The translations under genes and the position numbers were made by a program. Below, one piece after another: positions 59,665-64,000 of a DNA stretch of 64,000 nt. The DNA is taken from assembly GCA_040506275.1 (NCBI GenBank), contig JBEVXD010000001.1, forward strand, positions 434,001-498,000. The letters run 5' to 3'. The DNA is from Thiodiazotropha sp040506275. GTDB lineage: Bacteria; Pseudomonadota; Gammaproteobacteria; Chromatiales; Chromatiaceae. How positions within the stretch are numbered: the first letter of the stretch is position 1; each line of letters starts with the position of its first letter. Under the pieces are notes generated by a model that searched no databases, was not told where the DNA came from, and worked only from the letters and a program-made list of their open reading frames with translations.

Positions 59665-61749
59665 ATGACTGTAAATACCGCAACACTTGCCTCTGGCCCG
59701 ATAAATGGTGATGGGCTAACCACACATTTTGAGTTTTCATTTCCTGTGTTGGACCCTGCACATGTTGTGGTCACTATGATCGCCACCAATGGATTAACAA
59801 AGATACTGACCCAAGGTAGTGAATATGTAGTGAGTCTCAACCCGGATCAGGGGAGTAGCCCTGGAGGTGCTGTTGATTATCCCGGCCCAAACGGACCGCT
59901 GACAAGCGATGAATCACTGCTGATCGAACGCATAGTTGACCTGCTCCAGACCACAGACTTGAGAAGTCAGATCAGCTACAACCCCGAATTGACAGAGGAG
60001 GCATTGGATAAACTGACCATGATGGTGCAACAGACAAACCGGAATATAGCAGCATCTGAAGCTGCAAAAGTTGCGGTCTTGGGGTCGAGTGAAGTGGTAT
60101 TTCCATGGAAGGAAACTTGGGTTGACCACATCAATGGAGCATTGGCTGCAGAGGGAGTGAATGTTCTCTTCCATCATACCGGGGCAGGCGCCTTAACCCA
60201 CCAGTATGCACTAAACAACCCGGATCCACTGACAGGTCAGAATTATGTGGAGTTCACCAGCCAGGCTAATCCTGATGTCATCATCGTTGAGCTTGGCATT
60301 AATGATGCCATTCTTGGATTGGGTGGCAGAACTCAGGCAGAGATGATTAGTGATGCAGAGGCACTCTACGCCTATTTCAAATTGCACAATCCAGATGCGC
60401 TGCTGATCTATTCGAGGTTGGTTCCTTATGATGAAGAGCGTCACTCAAGAAAGCCCATTGAGCGAGTCAAAAAGAAGTACTGTGTTCCTGTAATGCATGA
60501 GACCAGTAGTCAGCCGGGTGAAACAGGCCTCTACACTTCTGAATATGAAGAGGTCAACAAGTTACTCTCACCACTGATGCAGGATAGGTTGAGAGACTGG
60601 AAAGCTCTGGATGCAGAGTGTCGTAATCTGGCAGATGTGGTGATCAACACTAACTACTTCCGTCCAGCAAGATTGGGTCTGCTCTCACATGATCGATACC
60701 ATCCGAACTCCTGGGGACACTATTTCATCATGAGTCGCATATGGGAGGCACTACAGACAAACAGCACAATTCGAGAGACGCTGCCTGCACTGGGAAAGAT
60801 CAGAAAACTGGGGGATTTTACTGACTTCGATCTATTGTGGAGCTCTGCAATCAAGCTTGATATCGGCAGAGATGGCTATGATGTCGATACAAAATACCTC
60901 TCCGGCAGAGAGTATCCCATGTGGCTGAATATTTACGGCGACACCAACCTGATTTACAACATCAAATACTGGGCAAATGAACAGCGCCCAACCATTGGCC
61001 TGACCGAAACGATAGATAAATCCCAAGACGATCTGTTTATTGTGATGATGAATAATCTATGGCCTGATTATGCGATTTCGACAAAACTCTGGATGGACGG
61101 AGCCTCAGAGCCAAGTGGTTGGAATACAAATAATCCACCAACATTGATTACCCCGACAGGCGCACATGTCAGTTCGGTGCAAAAAATCGGCCTGGCTGCG
61201 GGAACCTGGCATATCAAATACAGAATAGGCAATGATGTCTTTGGTCCATTTGATGTTGAGGTGCAGGGCAGCTACCCAAAGATTGCTAAAAATATTGATA
61301 TTGTCAGCCTGATTCGAACTGAGAGTATGCAACTGTTCGGTGAGGGAGTGCACGAGGTTCCGTTTACAAATAGTGTCACTACTCGTGAGATAGATGAAGC
61401 GACAAGTGCTGTTCTTACAGGAGATAGTGATGGTGCGATTACCATTGTTGATCAACAGGGATATAGCTATTTCAAGCTGAGAGGTTTTTGTACGTTAATT
61501 GCGACGGGTATTGGTAACTATCAACTCTCATTTTCAAGAGCCCCTACAGGCCAGTCTCACGACCGGTCAGTAAGTGATGCGGTTATTAAAAATTCCGAAA
61601 TATCGGAGAGCATCCCCCTCTCATTCGAGACTCCCTGGATACCGATACAAACTGGTGGGGAAATATTGAACCTTACGTTGAATGTGCCTGGGGATGTGGA
61701 GATTGATGGAAGCAAAGGTATCGGGGTGCAAATTGAATTGAGATCCTGA
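59665..61749 (+). CDS. Tailspike-like protein with SGNH hydrolase domain
   Basis: 694 residues without signal peptide. The N-terminus (1-125) resembles phage tail-fibre/tailspike attachment domains: TTHFEFSFPV, a strand-rich section and NPELTEEALDKLTMMVQQTN. A SGNH/GDSL domain follows (about 134-365): block I LGSSEV with nucleophile probably Ser142 (GSS instead of GDS), block III GIND with Asn213, block V DRYH with Asp343 and His346. The C-terminal third is beta-rich. It probably deacetylates or cleaves esters on a polysaccharide. No other phage genes flank it. Confidence 0.75.
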   Translation: MTVNTATLASGPINGDGLTTHFEFSFPVLDPAHVVVTMIATNGLTKILTQGSEYVVSLNPDQGSSPGGAVDYPGPNGPLTSDESLLIERIVDLLQTTDLRSQISYNPELTEEALDKLTMMVQQTNRNIAASEAAKVAVLGSSEVVFPWKETWVDHINGALAAEGVNVLFHHTGAGALTHQYALNNPDPLTGQNYVEFTSQANPDVIIVELGINDAILGLGGRTQAEMISDAEALYAYFKLHNPDALLIYSRLVPYDEERHSRKPIERVKKKYCVPVMHETSSQPGETGLYTSEYEEVNKLLSPLMQDRLRDWKALDAECRNLADVVINTNYFRPARLGLLSHDRYHPNSWGHYFIMSRIWEALQTNSTIRETLPALGKIRKLGDFTDFDLLWSSAIKLDIGRDGYDVDTKYLSGREYPMWLNIYGDTNLIYNIKYWANEQRPTIGLTETIDKSQDDLFIVMMNNLWPDYAISTKLWMDGASEPSGWNTNNPPTLITPTGAHVSSVQKIGLAAGTWHIKYRIGNDVFGPFDVEVQGSYPKIAKNIDIVSLIRTESMQLFGEGVHEVPFTNSVTTREIDEATSAVLTGDSDGAITIVDQQGYSYFKLRGFCTLIATGIGNYQLSFSRAPTGQSHDRSVSDAVIKNSEISESIPLSFETPWIPIQTGGEILNLTLNVPGDVEIDGSKGIGVQIELRS

Positions 61750-61763
61750 TTGTCCGTTACGGA

Positions 61764-62187
61764 CTAGTGGGACATGCGGTAAATAAGGTAACAATCAGCC
61801 GGTCCCACTAGATATTAATCTGGGATTAGAGTGGATTTCAATGACGGGTAGGTTGGATAAGCGGAGCGCCATCCAACATTTTCAGGTGGTACCCGCAGGA
61901 GATTGTCGGATGGCGCTCCGCTTATCCGACCTACATCAGGTTATGCATTAAGCCATCTAGGAGGCAGACACATTCTCACTAAATGAAATATTTAGGACTG
62001 GCAGGCCAATTCAAGTGAGTGCAACGAAACTGCTGAGGCTTGTGGGCCGGCCCGAAGGAGCCCCGCTCATCAGTCAATGCTGCGTTGTACTCCTTGGAAA
62101 GGGCTTGCCATTCCCTGCGGAGTACGCCTTGCCTTGACTGATGAGCGGGGCTCTGATCATTACCTTATTTACCGCATGGCCCACTAG
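61764..62187. mobile_element. MITE-like element, copy 2
   Basis: 424 bp, nearly identical to 5283-5707, with a few substitutions and one missing G. The left end has one change (CTAGTGGGACATGCGG), so the terminal repeats are slightly less perfect. It starts 14 bases after the tailspike-like gene and lies between that gene and the convergent alpha/beta hydrolase gene. Confidence 0.9.
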
Positions 62188-62248
62188 CTTGATGGTGGGG
62201 TAGCACCTGCCAAGCATGTCGCTGAAAATATAACTGAGCCGATAGGAG

Positions 62249-63076
62249 TTATAAATTTCGTGGAATAATGCTACTCAGAAAATCATCAATCTCACTCCAG
62301 AACTGAGGGTAGTTGGTAAGGTTTTCATGAGTGCCATGTTTTAAAACCACCAATCTACCTTTTATTTTTGAGAGTTTTTCAGCATTCGATACAGGAATCA
62401 CTGAATCAGAATCACCATGGAGAATAAGAACAGGAGAGCTTACTTCACTCATGTATTTTGCAGATTCCAGTGGGAATTTGAGGATCACTTCAACAGGTAT
62501 GAAAGGCAGTATTTCAGAAACCAATGATTTTAAACTATAGAATGGTGAATATAAGATAACCCCCCGGGGGTTGCTTTGCGCAGCTAACTGTATAGCTATA
62601 CTGGTTCCGATAGATCTACCGTAAATAATTATATCAGACGGGTTCCATCCTGAATCTTCCAGATATTGCATAAACAGTGCAGCGTCGGAATAGAGACTCT
62701 CTTCACTTAAACTGCCTGAGCTCTTTCCATAGGACCGGTAATCCATGGCCAGAAGACTGTAATTTCGAGAGATGAATGGCTCTGCTACATATTTCATATG
62801 CATCATGTTTTCACCATTGCCATGAAAATGCAGGACGATTCCCTTTGGGGTCTCTGCTTCGAAAAGTACAGCATTTAATCGAGCGCCATCAGGAGTATCG
62901 AGGAAAAACTCTTTATGTTTTAACTCGAAATTAAATTCAGTAGAGAGGTCAATTTTGCTGGCTGGAAATATAATCAGTTCCTGATTATGGTAATAATAGA
63001 AACATACTGCTAGATAGAGAGTGGATATTATTGCAACTGTCGAAATCGTAACTTTCTTAAAATATAAACGGCTCAA
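62249..63076 (-). CDS. Membrane-anchored alpha/beta hydrolase
   Basis: 275 residues with an N-terminal membrane anchor (VAIISTLYLAVCFYYY) followed by an alpha/beta hydrolase: oxyanion region HFHGNGENM, nucleophile elbow YGRSIGTS, acid LHGDSDSVIP and His in LKHGTHENL. It resembles the BEM46/YfhR group of serine hydrolases with unknown substrates. It stands alone and converges on the second MITE copy. Confidence 0.88.
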   Translation of the reverse strand: MSRLYFKKVTISTVAIISTLYLAVCFYYYHNQELIIFPASKIDLSTEFNFELKHKEFFLDTPDGARLNAVLFEAETPKGIVLHFHGNGENMMHMKYVAEPFISRNYSLLAMDYRSYGKSSGSLSEESLYSDAALFMQYLEDSGWNPSDIIIYGRSIGTSIAIQLAAQSNPRGVILYSPFYSLKSLVSEILPFIPVEVILKFPLESAKYMSEVSSPVLILHGDSDSVIPVSNAEKLSKIKGRLVVLKHGTHENLTNYPQFWSEIDDFLSSIIPRNL

Positions 63077-63433
63077 AATTAGTATCCTTAATTGTTAATC
63101 CATTTTATGCATTGCTCCAAACTCTACTCAACCTGAAACTATACTCAAATATATACGATAAAGTTTATCTGCATATGGATACCAGATTATCTCCCCCAAT
63201 CCACAGCAATCATTCGCAACCTTTGCGGATGTTTGATTTGATACCTAATCTCAGCTCTGTAATTCAAGCATTGAGGGTAATCAGGTAAAGAACTAAAAAT
63301 CAGTTCTCAAGCCATTGGGCTTCAAATGAAATAATATTGCCTTTTTGATGTGGTGGTTTACACTGGGATCAAATTCTCGTTTTGTCATTTATCCCGGATA
63401 GCTGGCTTGGCGCCAATTGTATCAGGTGAATCA
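63077..63433. other. Divergent intergenic region
   Basis: About 360 bp between the hydrolase gene and the methyltransferase gene. It should hold both promoters. I see no gene, strong hairpin or shared repeat in it. Confidence 0.35.
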
Positions 63434-64000
63434 ATGACACATCTCCGTTTAAGTTACCAAACTATAGAGTTTGGAGAGACAGACATCCATCTTTGCACCC
63501 TGCGTAATAACCAACAATTTCATGATCCTGATGGAGTTGCTGAAAAGCTGGGAATATCCTCTGCAACCTGGCCAATATTTGGTGTGGTATGGCCATCCAG
63601 TTTAGTGCTTGCAAATTTAATATTTGACTATGATATCAGTTCTAAAAGGATTTTAGAGGTAGGGTGTGGTATCGCGCTATCCAGCTTAATCCTAAACAAA
63701 CGTTCTGCGGATATTACTGCTACAGATTATCATCCGGAAGCAGAAAAATTTTTAGTAAGAAATACACTACTGAATGAAGGTGCTCCTATTCCATTTGAGC
63801 GCGTCGATTGGTCAGACAAAAACGATCACCTGGGGCTTTTTGACTTGATCATAGGTAGTGACATTTTGTACGAGGATCAACACACAGAACTGCTTGCCAA
63901 GTTTATTGAGCGACACGCAAAGCCAAATTGCGAAGTTATTCTTGTTGATCCTGGGCGAGGTCGTAAGAGTAAACTAGCCTCTCGTATGATTGACCTAGGT
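63434..64000 (+). CDS. Class I SAM methyltransferase, partial at window end
   Basis: ATG 63434 is preceded by AGGTGA at five bases and the frame is open for 189 codons to the edge. After about 70 residues comes motif I RILEVGCGIALSSLIL, then ITATDYHPEA (motif II) and FDLIIGSDILYEDQH (motif IV/post), the pattern of the METTL21/nicotinamide-N-methyltransferase-like group (PF10294-type), which includes protein lysine methyltransferases. The C-terminus lies outside the window. Confidence 0.8.
   Translation, partial: MTHLRLSYQTIEFGETDIHLCTLRNNQQFHDPDGVAEKLGISSATWPIFGVVWPSSLVLANLIFDYDISSKRILEVGCGIALSSLILNKRSADITATDYHPEAEKFLVRNTLLNEGAPIPFERVDWSDKNDHLGLFDLIIGSDILYEDQHTELLAKFIERHAKPNCEVILVDPGRGRKSKLASRMIDLG

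Overview
The window reads as chromosomal DNA of a gammaproteobacterium. The support is the combination of a Cpx-like two-component set, tcdA, a PilT-free but chemotaxis and c-di-GMP rich gene set, a PiT transporter and many palindromic intergenic repeats. Gene content (a nine-heme cytochrome, an Mbx-like Mrp/Nuo complex, TlpA and DsbA-type thiol proteins) would suit a respiratory, possibly sulfur-metabolising, member of the group, but the genus cannot be decided from the sequence. No rRNA, tRNA or CRISPR array was recognised.

Layout. 0-8.4 kb: housekeeping genes (phosphate transporter, DUF2959 lipoprotein, EamA transporter, dGTPase) and a CpxP-CpxR-CpxA-like operon; a 425-bp MITE-like element sits between two convergent genes. 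9-16.5 kb: an ABC-type periplasmic binding protein followed by a HAMP-PAS-GGDEF-EAL-CZB protein, tcdA, an RsmC-like methyltransferase, a FrnE-like DsbA protein and small unknowns. 16.5-18.5 kb: a MarR regulator divergent from a KamA-family radical SAM aminomutase with an altered substrate pocket. 18.8-24.9 kb: a probable acquired island with distinctly G+C-richer coding DNA, bordered by a tyrosine-recombinase remnant and carrying a heavy-metal-type RND efflux operon with two His-rich periplasmic proteins. 25-28.8 kb: a CZB-containing chemoreceptor and a TlpA-like protein. 29-31.5 kb: a LexA-like repressor, Y-family polymerase and divergent SRAP-like protein, preceded by two GTTC-N7-GTTC operators. 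32.3-37.7 kb: response regulator, histidine kinase and a PKD-domain nine-heme cytochrome ending in a clear terminator. 38-40.2 kb: a serine hydrolase and a dense patch of palindromic repeats.

40.2-52.2 kb is the most notable region: a single minus-strand operon of 14 genes in the order MrpE, MrpF, MrpG, MbhD-like, MbhE/F-like (MrpB), MrpC, MrpD, a second antiporter subunit, NuoH, NuoB, NuoC, NuoD-like, a flavoprotein with fused ferredoxin domains, and a ferritin-like protein. As I recall it, this is the gene order of the archaeal mbx (MBS) locus (A B C D F G H H' M J K L N). The catalytic-type subunit keeps one cysteine of each [NiFe] CxxC pair and replaces the other by Asp or Glu. I infer an ion-translocating, NAD(P)H- or ferredoxin-linked oxidoreductase whose electron acceptor is not hydrogen.

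52.2-59.1 kb holds the Anbu-associated set: alpha-E protein, circularly permuted ATP-grasp and giant transglutaminase on the minus strand, with the Anbu proteasome-like peptidase divergent from them. 59.1-64 kb contains a small unknown, an orphan tailspike-like SGNH hydrolase, the second copy of the 425-bp element, an alpha/beta hydrolase and a methyltransferase running off the end. Three families of dispersed repeats (the 425-bp MITE, a TTAACCCGG-ended element and GTAGGGTG-type palindromes) recur throughout, nearly always at the 3' ends of genes.
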